DNA from: an uncultured Clostridia bacterium
Lineage (GTDB): Bacteria > Bacillota > Clostridia > Christensenellales > Borkfalkiaceae
DNA: 64,000 bases
Assembly (NCBI GenBank): GCA_947627575.1
Contig: CANQWN010000002.1
Coordinates: 179,922-243,921 of the forward strand
Reading direction: 5' to 3'
Translations under genes and position numbers: made by a program
The notes under the pieces: generated by a model
Database searches by the model: none
Seen by the model: the letters and a program-made list of their open reading frames with translations, nothing else
What the model was told of the DNA's origin: nothing
Part shown: piece after piece, positions 25,364 through 32,964 of the stretch
Numbering within the stretch: the first letter of the stretch is position 1
How the letters are laid out: each line of letters starts with the position of its first letter

Positions 25364-26436
25364 CGGTTAAACAGTTTTTCAAAAGCACGGCGTTTAAGTG
25401 CATAATGGCTTTGCTTGCCATACTGCTTGTATGCGGCGTGTTCCTCACCGCGATGTACGGCTTTTTGAAGGTGACCGAAGGCGAAAAACTTTACCGCGCC
25501 GTGGGTAAGATTTATTCCGGCGAAAGCGTGAAGATTTACGGCATACGCGACGGGCAGGAAGTTGAAATTTCCAAAAACGACGAAAAGCCCGTAAGCATGA
25601 TAGCCGCGCCCGTAAAGGTTGCCAACGCGGAAGTAAGCGACGTTTACAAGGTAACTTACGATAAGGACGGCGCAACCGTGCTTAACTACCTTGCCAAATC
25701 CACCGGCAACGGAGGTTTTTCCAACGGTACCGTTACCCTTTGGGTTGCCGTAACGGCAGACGCGGGCGAAACCGACACGGTTATTACGGGCATAAACAAA
25801 ATAATAATAGACAGCAACGTAAACCAATCGTTTATAGGCAATATAGGAAGCGGATTTTTGGATAGCTTTGCGGAAGGTTATACCGACGGCATTTATTACA
25901 CCACGGAAGCGGGCTATAAGGTTACGGGCACTTCGATGTCCTCCAACGCGATATGCAACGCCGTGAACGGCGCGATTACCTGCGTGGACGTGAACGTGCT
26001 GGGACATTCGAGGGTGAACCCCTTTGAAAACTTTACGCACACAGACCTTATCAACTGCGACCTTTCCTCCTACGTGGTGAACGACGACAACAGCGTAACC
26101 TACACCATAGTGACAAACGGTTACGTTATGGCGGGCGCGTTTACGCTTGAAATTGTTGTAGCGGAAGACAAGACGGTGCGGACGTTTACGATAATCAAAA
26201 ACGGCTCTACCAGCTCTGCTACCGAAGATTACAAATTAAAAATGTTTGCGGTGGAAACCGAATTTGTGGGCAAAAACCTTGAATACTTTACGGCGCTTAT
26301 GGCGGACGGCTGGAAGCACCCCTCTTCGGGAGAGCTTAAAACCGGCGCAACAAACAGCAACTATAACTGCGCTTATGCGGCGGCGTTTGCACTTGAAAAT
26401 TACGACAACTGCATTGCCGCAAAGGAAGGTGCGTAA
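25360..26436 (+). CDS. rnfG: Rnf complex subunit G with apparent tandem FMN-binding domains
   Basis: A 358-residue protein with one N-terminal membrane anchor (about residues 12-34) and a large outward-facing part. RnfG is normally about 200 residues with one FMN-binding domain and one S/T-G-A-T motif near its C-terminus. Here a first domain carries the variant TGTS (189-192) followed by the usual helix SSNAICNAVNGAI. A second domain (about 230-358) carries a canonical TGAT (328-331) followed by NSNYNCAYAAAFAL. So the gene looks like a duplication in which the first motif has drifted or uses Ser. FMN attachment is by inference from the ApbE family. Confidence 0.88.
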   Translation: MTVKQFFKSTAFKCIMALLAILLVCGVFLTAMYGFLKVTEGEKLYRAVGKIYSGESVKIYGIRDGQEVEISKNDEKPVSMIAAPVKVANAEVSDVYKVTYDKDGATVLNYLAKSTGNGGFSNGTVTLWVAVTADAGETDTVITGINKIIIDSNVNQSFIGNIGSGFLDSFAEGYTDGIYYTTEAGYKVTGTSMSSNAICNAVNGAITCVDVNVLGHSRVNPFENFTHTDLINCDLSSYVVNDDNSVTYTIVTNGYVMAGAFTLEIVVAEDKTVRTFTIIKNGSTSSATEDYKLKMFAVETEFVGKNLEYFTALMADGWKHPSSGELKTGATNSNYNCAYAAAFALENYDNCIAAKEGA

Positions 26437-27086
26437 TGAACAAGTATAAGAAAATTACGTTGGACGGACTTATTTTCCAGAACCCCACGTTTATGTTGGT
26501 GTTGGGCACCTGCCCCACCCTCGGGCTTATCTCCTCGGCGTTTTCGGCTATGGGTATGGGGCTTACGGTAATAGTTATACTTACTTTAAGCAACGTGCTT
26601 ATATCGCTGTTGAGGAAACTTATACCCAACGAAGTGCGCATACCCTGCTATATAGTTATAATAGCCACGCTTGTTACTTTTGCGAGAATGTTGCTTGAAA
26701 AGTTTGTGCCCGACCTGTACGACAGCTTGGGCGGCTTCCTTGCGTTGATAGTTGTAAACTGCATTATCCTCGGCAGGGCGGAAGCGTTTGCAAACAAGCA
26801 CAACCCGCTTGAAGCGGCGGTGGACGGCATAGCGAACGGGCTTGGATTTACCTGCGCGCTTACCGTTATGGGCGTCGTTTGCGAATTCCTCGGCAAAGGC
26901 TCGCTGTTCGGCTATCACATAATGGACTTTAAAATAGGTATGCTTGCAACCCCCGCCGGCGCGTTTATAGTTTACGGTTTAAGCATTGCGCTGTTCGTAT
27001 ACGTCATCGACGTATTCCAGCGTGCAAGGCGCGTTAAGGCGAACAAACTTGCAAGGGAAAATCTTATGACGCAGGGGGTGGAATGA
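26436..27086 (+). CDS. rnfE: Rnf complex subunit E
   Basis: A 216-residue integral membrane subunit related to NqrD, with about six helices. Family blocks seen: NPTFMLVLGTCPTLG at the N-terminus, RIPCYIVIIATLVT, VVNCIILGRAEAFA. One conserved Cys lies in the first helix region (GTCP), with another in IPCY; homologous Cys residues bind a membrane iron-sulfur centre between RnfA and RnfE. Its ATG overlaps the rnfG stop by one nt (TAATG). Confidence 0.94.
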   Translation: MNKYKKITLDGLIFQNPTFMLVLGTCPTLGLISSAFSAMGMGLTVIVILTLSNVLISLLRKLIPNEVRIPCYIVIIATLVTFARMLLEKFVPDLYDSLGGFLALIVVNCIILGRAEAFANKHNPLEAAVDGIANGLGFTCALTVMGVVCEFLGKGSLFGYHIMDFKIGMLATPAGAFIVYGLSIALFVYVIDVFQRARRVKANKLARENLMTQGVE

Positions 27087-27087
27087 T

Positions 27088-27696
27088 ATGGCTACGATTA
27101 TAGCTGTTATACTTGCCGCGGTGCTTACCGAAAACTTTATTACGGTTAAAACTTACGGTATATGCCCCTTCCTCGGCGTTTCCAAAAAGACGTCCTCGGC
27201 GGTGGGCATGGGCGTTGCCGTTACGCTTGTAATGGCTATCGCCACGGCGGTTACCTATCCCATCTACAAATTTGTGATGGTGCCGCTGAAAATAGAATTT
27301 CTTGAAATAATCTTCTTCATCTTTATCATAGCCTCTCTCGTGCAGATGCTTGAAAAGATTATCCAGAAGTTATCTCCGTCGCTTTACGGCGCGATGGGCA
27401 TCTACCTGCCCCTGATAACTACCAACTGCGCGGTATTGGGCGTTACCGAATTGGTAATAGGCAATATGGACGCAGTTTACGGCTCGGTTTCCGCCGCGGC
27501 GGCTTACGGACTTTCCGTTCTGTACGCGTTTGCCGCAGGCATAGGCTTTACCCTTGTTATGATTATAATGAGCGGTATGCGCGAAAAACTTAACTGCTAC
27601 AAAACGCCGAAGGCGCTTGCGGGTTTCCCCATTGCCATGGTTACGGCAAGTTTTATCTGCATGGCGTTTATGGTGTTCAAGAGTATAGCGGTGTAA
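27088..27696 (+). CDS. rnfA: Rnf complex subunit A
   Basis: A 202-residue integral membrane subunit related to NqrE, with about six helices. Seen: the ENFITVKTYGICPFLGVS block with its conserved Cys, and the matching block PLITTNCAVLGV typical of RnfA. RnfA and RnfE are inverted-topology homologues that hold a shared iron-sulfur centre. It begins 1 nt after the rnfE stop, so the genes are translationally coupled. Confidence 0.94.
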   Translation: MATIIAVILAAVLTENFITVKTYGICPFLGVSKKTSSAVGMGVAVTLVMAIATAVTYPIYKFVMVPLKIEFLEIIFFIFIIASLVQMLEKIIQKLSPSLYGAMGIYLPLITTNCAVLGVTELVIGNMDAVYGSVSAAAAYGLSVLYAFAAGIGFTLVMIIMSGMREKLNCYKTPKALAGFPIAMVTASFICMAFMVFKSIAV

Positions 27697-27709
27697 CGGG
27701 GGTGAAATT

Positions 27710-28576
27710 ATGAATTTACTTGCTAACGCTGTGGAAACTTTGAAAACCGTAGGCATCGTTGCCGGAATTTTTGCCGGCGCGGCGCTGCTTATCGGCATAC
27801 TGATTTTGGTTGTGGCAAAGGTGTTTAAGGTGAACGTGGACGAAAAAGTTACAAATATCCTTTCGCACCTTGCGGGCGCAAACTGCGGCGGCTGCGGCTG
27901 TTCGGGTTGCAGCGGTTTTGCCGCAAAACTTGCAAGCGGCGAGGGCGACCTTTCCGCTTGCCACGTAACTTCGCCCGAAGATAAGGAAGAAATAGCAAAA
28001 ATTTTGGGCGTTACGCTTACGAAAGAAGAGCGCACCGTTGCGGTTGTAAAGTGCAACGGCGGCGAAAATTGCGGGGATAAATTTGTCTACAACGGCAACC
28101 CTACCTGCGCCGCCTGCAATTCCGTACTCGGCGGCAACAAGCTGTGTTCCTACGCCTGCCTCGGCTGCGGCGACTGCAAAGACGTATGCCCCGAAGCCGC
28201 TATATCGGTGGAGGGCAAACTTTCCAAAGTGGACCCCGACAGGTGCGTTTCCTGCGGGGCGTGCATAAGCGCCTGCCCCAAAGGCATTATAGAGCGGATA
28301 CCCGCAAGCGCGCCCGTATACGTGGCTTGCTCTTCCAAATGCAAGGGCAAGGAAGTTGCTTCCGCTTGCAAAGCGGGTTGCATAGCCTGCGGGCTGTGCG
28401 CAAAATCGTGCCCGCACGGCGCGATAACTATGCAGGACAATCTGCCCGTATTCGATTATTCAAAGTGCACGGGCTGTCTCACCTGCGTTGCCAAATGCCC
28501 CAAAAAGGTTATTATCAAACGCGACGTAGCCGCGTCCGAATCGCCCGAAAAAGGCGAAACGGCGGCGCAAGCGTAA
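27710..28576 (+). CDS. rnfB: Rnf complex subunit B, multi-cluster ferredoxin-like protein
   Basis: A 288-residue subunit with an N-terminal membrane helix (about 12-38) and a cytoplasmic iron-sulfur part. Seen in order: the NCGGCGCSGCSGF cluster site, then four ferredoxin-type motifs CLGCGDCKDVCP, CVSCGACISACP, CIACGLCAKSCP and CTGCLTCVAKCP, so at least five [4Fe-4S] clusters. RnfB is the expected entry point for electrons from reduced ferredoxin. It is the last gene of the operon, followed by a strong bidirectional terminator. Confidence 0.95.
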   Translation: MNLLANAVETLKTVGIVAGIFAGAALLIGILILVVAKVFKVNVDEKVTNILSHLAGANCGGCGCSGCSGFAAKLASGEGDLSACHVTSPEDKEEIAKILGVTLTKEERTVAVVKCNGGENCGDKFVYNGNPTCAACNSVLGGNKLCSYACLGCGDCKDVCPEAAISVEGKLSKVDPDRCVSCGACISACPKGIIERIPASAPVYVACSSKCKGKEVASACKAGCIACGLCAKSCPHGAITMQDNLPVFDYSKCTGCLTCVAKCPKKVIIKRDVAASESPEKGETAAQA

Positions 28577-28599
28577 ATAATATAAGCGCAAAAAGATAA

Positions 28600-28638
28600 G
28601 CGCCCCCGAAAGTTGAAACTTTCGGGGGCGCGTTTTTT
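28600..28638. terminator. Strong hairpin terminator after rnfB
   Basis: GCGCCCCCGAAAGT pairs with ACTTTCGGGGGCGC (28600-28613 and 28618-28631) followed by TTTTTT at 28633-28638. It lies between the convergent rnf and nusG-II/apbE transcripts. Confidence 0.9.
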
Positions 28639-28644
28639 ATTTTG

Positions 28645-29121
28645 TCAGATTATTATGTCGGGGGATTCGTGATAATCGTATGGCATTATCTTCATATCGT
28701 TGGGTGAACAGTATATCATCCCGGAATTATCCTTTATGGCGGAGGTATACACGCAGTCGTTGCGGCTGCAATCGGCGGCGATAACTTTCACCGTGCGCGC
28801 GCTTTTATCTATCCTTACGCGGTTATAGTGCTTGCCGCGGCGCACCGAAAATACAAAAAGGCTTTCCGTCTGCTGTTCCACCTCTATCATTCCGCCCTGC
28901 TCTACGTCGGTATATTCCGCAATTCCCGTTTCAAAATCGTACGTAAGCGCCGTCTCTTCGCCTACGGTTATTATTATTCCTTTAAGCGGATTGTTGTCCC
29001 GCCGCACGAATACCGCGATAAGCAACGCCGCCGCGGCGGCGAGAATCAACCCGTATACAAGCAGGTCCCAAATTTTAAAGCCCCTGTCGGACTTTACCTG
29101 ATTTATCTTCTTTAAGGACAT
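28645..29121 (-). CDS. NusG domain II-containing membrane protein
   Basis: A 158-residue protein with a single membrane helix near residues 19-40 (LLVYGLILAAAAALLIAVFV) and an outward domain of the NusG-II type. The typical conserved end is visible: DCSRNDCVYTSAIKD then MIYCSPNDMKIM, with three Cys residues that could pair or bind metal. Such proteins are commonly encoded beside Gx transporters, FMN-binding proteins and ApbE. It begins 3 nt after the apbE stop and should be co-transcribed with it. Its biochemical role is unknown; an accessory to extracytoplasmic flavin proteins is a reasonable inference. Confidence 0.85.
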   Translation of the reverse strand: MSLKKINQVKSDRGFKIWDLLVYGLILAAAAALLIAVFVRRDNNPLKGIIITVGEETALTYDFETGIAEYTDVEQGGMIEVEQQTESLFVFSVRRGKHYNRVRIDKSARTVKVIAADCSRNDCVYTSAIKDNSGMIYCSPNDMKIMPYDYHESPDIII

Positions 29122-29124
29122 AAA

Positions 29125-30279
29125 CTATTCCATTATAACAAATCTGTCGTCCGTTACCGTAAAATCGCCGTTGCGGAACAGCCCGAAATTATCGTCGCCC
29201 AACTGAATTGTGAACGCCACGAACCAGCCTTGCAACTTTTCATTTACGAAACCGGCGGTGTGTTCCCACCCCTCGTGCGTAGCCATCGCCATAAGCGCAG
29301 TGGTAAGCGCGTCCGCGTACGCCGCGCTGTCGCCTATCACGGTGCAACTCATCGCGGGCGTATCCTCAATGCTTACAGGCGTGCCCGTAAAGGGGTCTAT
29401 CACGTGGCAATAGCGCTTGCCGCCCAACGTATAACAGTTTTCATAGTCGCCGCTGGACGAAAGGCACTTGTTCCCGACGTACAGATAGCCGTAACTGCGC
29501 GTAGCCTCGTCTGAAGGTATGGGGCGGGGGTTTGTGAACGAAATTTTATAATCGCCCTGCGAATAGTGCGATTTTATCGCCATACTGCTTGAACCGAAAT
29601 CGAAACTTCCGTACTTGAAACCGTATTCGTCTATCTTGTCGTTTATGAGGTCCACCGCATAGCCCTTGCCTATGCCGCCCAAATCTATTTTAAGTGAAAG
29701 TTCTTCTTCGCCGCACGTCACGGTATATTGCGGCTTTTTGGCGTAATACGCGCCGTCTTCGCCGATATAAAGTTGAATTTCGCCGAAATGCGAGGCGAGA
29801 TCGGTATAAGCCGCAAGGGTCTGTTCGTCGGGTAAATCTTCCGCGTGCACTTCGGGATAGCCCATATTGAATTTGTAGTGATTTACGCTGTAATATACGG
29901 CGGGGTTATAGTACCCTTCCGTCAGTTCGTACATCTCTTCGGCGAGATTGAAAACGTCGTAGGCGAGCTTGTCCAAGGGCACGGTTTCGCCCGCCGCCGC
30001 ACTGTTGAAGCGCGCCGCGCTGGACGTTTCCACGCTTAAAGAAAGCGAGGAATTTACGCCGTAAAGAATGGAAGAAACATCGTCGCACAGGCGCGACATT
30101 TTCTCCCTGCTCTCCTCGTCGAATTTCTCCGAAATCGCCAAAGACGCGTTTGTATTCATTATATCGAACCAGCTTTTGCCCAGCGAGGTGTAACCTTCCG
30201 TTCCGCCCGTTTTGTCGCCGCAACCCGCCGCAAACAGGCACGCCGCGCAACAAAGCAAAGCCGCCGCAAATTTTTTCAT
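29125..30279 (-). CDS. apbE: ApbE FAD:protein FMN transferase, lipoprotein
   Basis: A 384-residue exported ApbE. Known reaction: moves FMN from FAD onto a Thr/Ser in an [ST]-G-A-[TS]-like motif of a target. Seen: a signal peptide with a lipobox-like end (ACLFAAGC), the FAD-site motif DLGGIGKGYAVDL, the SFDFGSSSMAI block, and the metal-binding region DSAAYADALTTALMAMA. The natural targets in this window are RnfD, RnfG and the six-domain FMN lipoprotein just upstream. The start at 30279 gives a normal signal peptide; no SD is present, and the -10 box ends 6 nt before the ATG, so the mRNA may be leaderless. A TTG at 30297 would add six residues but lies upstream of the predicted transcript start. 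Confidence 0.93.
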   Translation of the reverse strand: MKKFAAALLCCAACLFAAGCGDKTGGTEGYTSLGKSWFDIMNTNASLAISEKFDEESREKMSRLCDDVSSILYGVNSSLSLSVETSSAARFNSAAAGETVPLDKLAYDVFNLAEEMYELTEGYYNPAVYYSVNHYKFNMGYPEVHAEDLPDEQTLAAYTDLASHFGEIQLYIGEDGAYYAKKPQYTVTCGEEELSLKIDLGGIGKGYAVDLINDKIDEYGFKYGSFDFGSSSMAIKSHYSQGDYKISFTNPRPIPSDEATRSYGYLYVGNKCLSSSGDYENCYTLGGKRYCHVIDPFTGTPVSIEDTPAMSCTVIGDSAAYADALTTALMAMATHEGWEHTAGFVNEKLQGWFVAFTIQLGDDNFGLFRNGDFTVTDDRFVIME

Positions 30280-30285
30280 AGAAAC

Positions 30286-30314
30286 ATTATACCCCAAACA
30301 TACCGAAAAAGCAA
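30286..30314 (-). promoter_or_regulatory. Promoter of apbE-nusG-II
   Basis: TTGCTT (30314-30309), 17-bp spacer, TATAAT (30291-30286). Exactly 6 nt separate the -10 box from the ATG at 30279. Confidence 0.65.
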
Positions 30315-30315
30315 T

Positions 30316-30340
30316 AAAAATCCCCCGCCGTCGGCGGGGG
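30316..30340 (-). terminator. Terminator of the six-domain FMN lipoprotein gene
   Basis: CCCCCGCCG/CGGCGGGGG stem (30340-30332 with 30330-30322) then TTTTT on the - strand (30320-30316). It isolates the lipoprotein gene from apbE. Confidence 0.85.
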
Positions 30341-30354
30341 AAAGCAATTATAAC

Positions 30355-32748
30355 TTAATTCAATTTTGAAAGCGCGTCCTGCACGGCTTTGAGAAGCCTG
30401 CCGCTTCCCTGCGTTGCGCCCTCTATTTTAAGCGAATCGTCCGAAACGCTTTCGGGTTCGCCGTCGGCTTTAAGCCCTACCGTAGCGGCGAGCACGTCGG
30501 TTACGTTCTTGCCCTCGTACGAGGCGAGCAAGCCCGCAAGCCCGTCGTCCCAAAGGTGCCTGCCTACCCACTGACCCTGCGCGGGATCCGAACCCGCGGG
30601 GCTGGCGGATACGTAATCGGAGGGGATAACCGCCACTTTGGCTATCGCGCCGCCCTTTACCACCACGCGCACCTTTATACCGTAGTCGTGCCCGTACTTG
30701 TTGTAATGATAGTCGCCGTCAACTACGCTGTAACCTTCCGCCGACTTTAACGCGTCCTGCACGGCGAGCAGAAGCCTGCCGCTGCCCTGCGTTGCGCCCT
30801 CTATCTTATATCCGTCGTCGGATACGGAGGAAGGCTGACCGTAACTGTCGGTTTCAACCGTCTGCGAAAGCACTTCGGCAACGTTTCTGCCGCTGTACGA
30901 GGCGAGCAAGCCCGCAACGCCGTCGTCCCAGAGGTGTCTGCCCGACCACTGCCCTACGGAAGGATCTGTGCCCGCGGGGCTTGCCGAAACATAGCCCACG
31001 GAGGGAAGCAACGTTACGTTGCATATGCTGTCGCCCTTTAAAACTACCTTTACCTTTGCGCCGTAAGCCGCGTTGTATTGGTTGTTGTATTTATATTCGC
31101 CCACCAGAACGCTGTAACCTTCCAGCTGTGAAAGCGCGTCCTGCACGGCGAGCAGAAGCCTGCCGCTACCCTGCGTTGCGCCCTCTATTTTAAGCGAATC
31201 GTCCGTTACCGTTTTGGGTTCGCCGTCGTCGGCTATGCTTACGCTTGCCTTGAACACGTCGTCCACAGACTTGCCCTCGTAGGATTTCAACAGCCCGTCA
31301 AGCCCTTCGTCCCAAAGGTGCCTGCCCGACCACTGCCCTACGGAAGGATCTGTGCCCGCGGGGCTTGCCGAAACGTAATCGGAGGGGATAACCGCCGCCT
31401 TTGCTATTTCGCCGCCGTTCACCACCACGCGCACTTTTATGCCGTAGTCGTGCCCGTACTTATTGTAATGATAGTCGCCGTCAACTACGCTGTAGCCTTC
31501 CAATTTGGAAAGCGCGTTCTGCACGGCGAGCAGAAGTCTGCCGCTGCCCTGCGTTGCGCCCTCTATTTTAAGCGAATCGTCCGAAACGCTTTCGGGTTCG
31601 CCGTCCGTCTTTATCCCCACTACGGCGCCCAATACGTCGGTTACGTTCTTGCCCTCGTACGAGGCGAGCAAGCCCGCAAGCCCGTCGTCCCAAAGGTGCC
31701 TGCCTGCCCACTGACCCTGCGCGGGATCGGAACCCGCGGGGCTGGCGGATACGTAATCGCTTTCAGCAACTTCCACTTTGGATATCTTGTCGGTACGGAC
31801 GGTAACTTTTACCTTGATGCCGTATACGTGACCGTACTTTTCGTAATGATAATCCCCGTCGAGAACTTCATAGCCGAAGCCCGCCTTTTTAAGCGCCGCC
31901 TGTACGGCGAGAAGCACCCTGCCGCTGCCCTGCGTTGCGCCTTCGAGTTTAAGCGAATCGTCCGAAACGGACGAGGGCTGACCGTAGACGTTGGTTTCCA
32001 CCGTCTGTTGAAGGAGGTGTTCCACCGTCTTGCCCGTGTAGGCGTCCAACAGGGATTGAAGACCGTTATCCCACTGCGTTCTGCCCGCCCACTGTCCTTT
32101 GGAAGGATCGGTGCCGGCGGGGCTGGCTTCCGCATATTCGTCGGTGAGTATAAGCCCAACCTTTTGCACGGTTTCGCCTTTCAGCACCACGCGCACGTTT
32201 GCGCCGTATTTTGCGCCGTATTCGTTGGTGTATCTGTATACGCCCTCGCACACGGTGTAGCCCAGCTTCTGCGCCGCGTCCAGCAAGGCGCTTTGCACGG
32301 CTTTGAGAAGCCTGCCGCTTCCCTGCGTTGCGCCGGAGATTTTAAGTTCGGACTGCAACACTTCGGAAGGTTCGCCCGTGGTTGAAGAAGTGCGGACGCC
32401 CGCGCAAAGCACGTCCGCAAGATACTTGCCGCGGTAGGAACGCAAAAGCGCGTCTACCCCGCTGTACCACACGGTGTTATCCCAATTGAGCGAGGGGTTG
32501 GAAGCGGAAACTTCGGTATATACGCTGTCGATAATTTCAACGCTTTTTATTCTGTCGCCCTTTCCGTCCGTCTGTACGCTTACTTTTACTTTTATGCCGT
32601 AATCAGGCGAATCGGGACTGTATGCGTTGGAATAATGATAGTCGCCGTAAAAATTACGCGTCTTTGCGCACGCGGAAAAGGAAACCGCGCCCGCCGCCAT
32701 ACAGCCCGCAAGGGCAATACCTGCAATGGTTTTTACAACTTTTTTCAT
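30355..32748 (-). CDS. Exported lipoprotein with six tandem FMN-binding domains
   Basis: A 797-residue protein: a signal peptide (basic KKVVK, hydrophobic core, possible lipobox Cys at residue 16 after LAG or residue 27 after FSA), then six repeats of about 126-131 residues reaching the C-terminus. Each repeat ends with a flavinylation-like motif, SGAT in repeat 1 and EGAT in repeats 2-6, always followed by QGSGR; the Thr residues are 141, 272, 399, 525, 653 and 779. Repeats 2-6 also share ASPAG(T/S)DP..GQW and a Trp-Asp pair. Known relatives: FMN_bind proteins such as Listeria PplA, which carry ApbE-attached FMN in extracellular electron transfer. Six flavins on one chain, and use as an electron wire, are inferred. 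It has its own promoter and terminator. Confidence 0.88.
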   Translation of the reverse strand: MKKVVKTIAGIALAGCMAAGAVSFSACAKTRNFYGDYHYSNAYSPDSPDYGIKVKVSVQTDGKGDRIKSVEIIDSVYTEVSASNPSLNWDNTVWYSGVDALLRSYRGKYLADVLCAGVRTSSTTGEPSEVLQSELKISGATQGSGRLLKAVQSALLDAAQKLGYTVCEGVYRYTNEYGAKYGANVRVVLKGETVQKVGLILTDEYAEASPAGTDPSKGQWAGRTQWDNGLQSLLDAYTGKTVEHLLQQTVETNVYGQPSSVSDDSLKLEGATQGSGRVLLAVQAALKKAGFGYEVLDGDYHYEKYGHVYGIKVKVTVRTDKISKVEVAESDYVSASPAGSDPAQGQWAGRHLWDDGLAGLLASYEGKNVTDVLGAVVGIKTDGEPESVSDDSLKIEGATQGSGRLLLAVQNALSKLEGYSVVDGDYHYNKYGHDYGIKVRVVVNGGEIAKAAVIPSDYVSASPAGTDPSVGQWSGRHLWDEGLDGLLKSYEGKSVDDVFKASVSIADDGEPKTVTDDSLKIEGATQGSGRLLLAVQDALSQLEGYSVLVGEYKYNNQYNAAYGAKVKVVLKGDSICNVTLLPSVGYVSASPAGTDPSVGQWSGRHLWDDGVAGLLASYSGRNVAEVLSQTVETDSYGQPSSVSDDGYKIEGATQGSGRLLLAVQDALKSAEGYSVVDGDYHYNKYGHDYGIKVRVVVKGGAIAKVAVIPSDYVSASPAGSDPAQGQWVGRHLWDDGLAGLLASYEGKNVTDVLAATVGLKADGEPESVSDDSLKIEGATQGSGRLLKAVQDALSKLN
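30358..32652 (-). repeat. Six in-frame ~380-bp coding repeats (FMN-binding units)
   Basis: Approximate units: R1 32652-32254, R2 32250-31864, R3 31863-31486, R4 31485-31108, R5 31107-30724, R6 30723-30358. R3, R4 and R6 are nearly identical over long stretches of protein and DNA, R2 and R5 share another variant (YGQPSSVSDD), and R1 is the most different and lacks the GQW motif. The alternation of two subtypes suggests duplication of a two-domain unit plus later homogenisation. Confidence 0.85.
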
Positions 32749-32856
32749 TTACACACCCGAGGATTTATTTTTTATCCGCGCGGCGGGCGTTTGCGCCGCC
32801 CCGCGATATACTGCGATGTTTATGTATTTCCGCATAAGCGGAAATCAACCCATACC
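32749..32856 (-). other. Structured ~108-nt leader of the FMN lipoprotein gene
   Basis: The leader holds one small hairpin (TTTCCGC/GCGGAAA, 32845-32827) and one large GC-rich hairpin around 32810-32775 (GGGGCGGCG opposite CGCCCGCCGC). No clear SD precedes ATG 32748. It does not match any riboswitch I know. Confidence 0.5.
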
Positions 32857-32862
32857 GTTTTT

Positions 32863-32891
32863 ATTTTACCATAACGGTAAAACAATGTCAA
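32863..32891 (-). promoter_or_regulatory. Promoter of the FMN lipoprotein gene
   Basis: TTGACA (32891-32886), 17-bp spacer, TAAAAT (32868-32863): near-consensus, suggesting high expression. Confidence 0.85.
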
Positions 32892-32893
32892 TA

Positions 32894-32949
32894 TTTAACC
32901 CCGCCAAATGGCGGGTTAAATAAAAAAAAGCCGCTTGAAAAAAGCGGCT
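32894..32949 (-). terminator. Terminator hairpins after the fused ABC transporter gene
   Basis: AAGCGGCT-like stem (32949-32942 with 32936-32929, AGCCGCTT/AAGCGGCT) followed on the - strand by eight T. A second hairpin (TTTAACC...GGTTAAA, 32894-32920, one bulged base) lies just beyond and overlaps no gene. Confidence 0.8.
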
Positions 32950-32964
32950 TTTCCGTGCGAAGCG

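Noticed and set aside
30358..32652. CRISPR-like array suggested by regularly recurring sequence
   Set aside because: The repeats are ~380 bp, in frame and coding; they are protein domains, not CRISPR units. No CRISPR array was seen in the window.
32749..32856. Known riboswitch (FMN, cobalamin or c-di-GMP) in the leader of the FMN lipoprotein gene
   Set aside because: I looked for the conserved cores of these classes and did not find them; only two simple hairpins are present.
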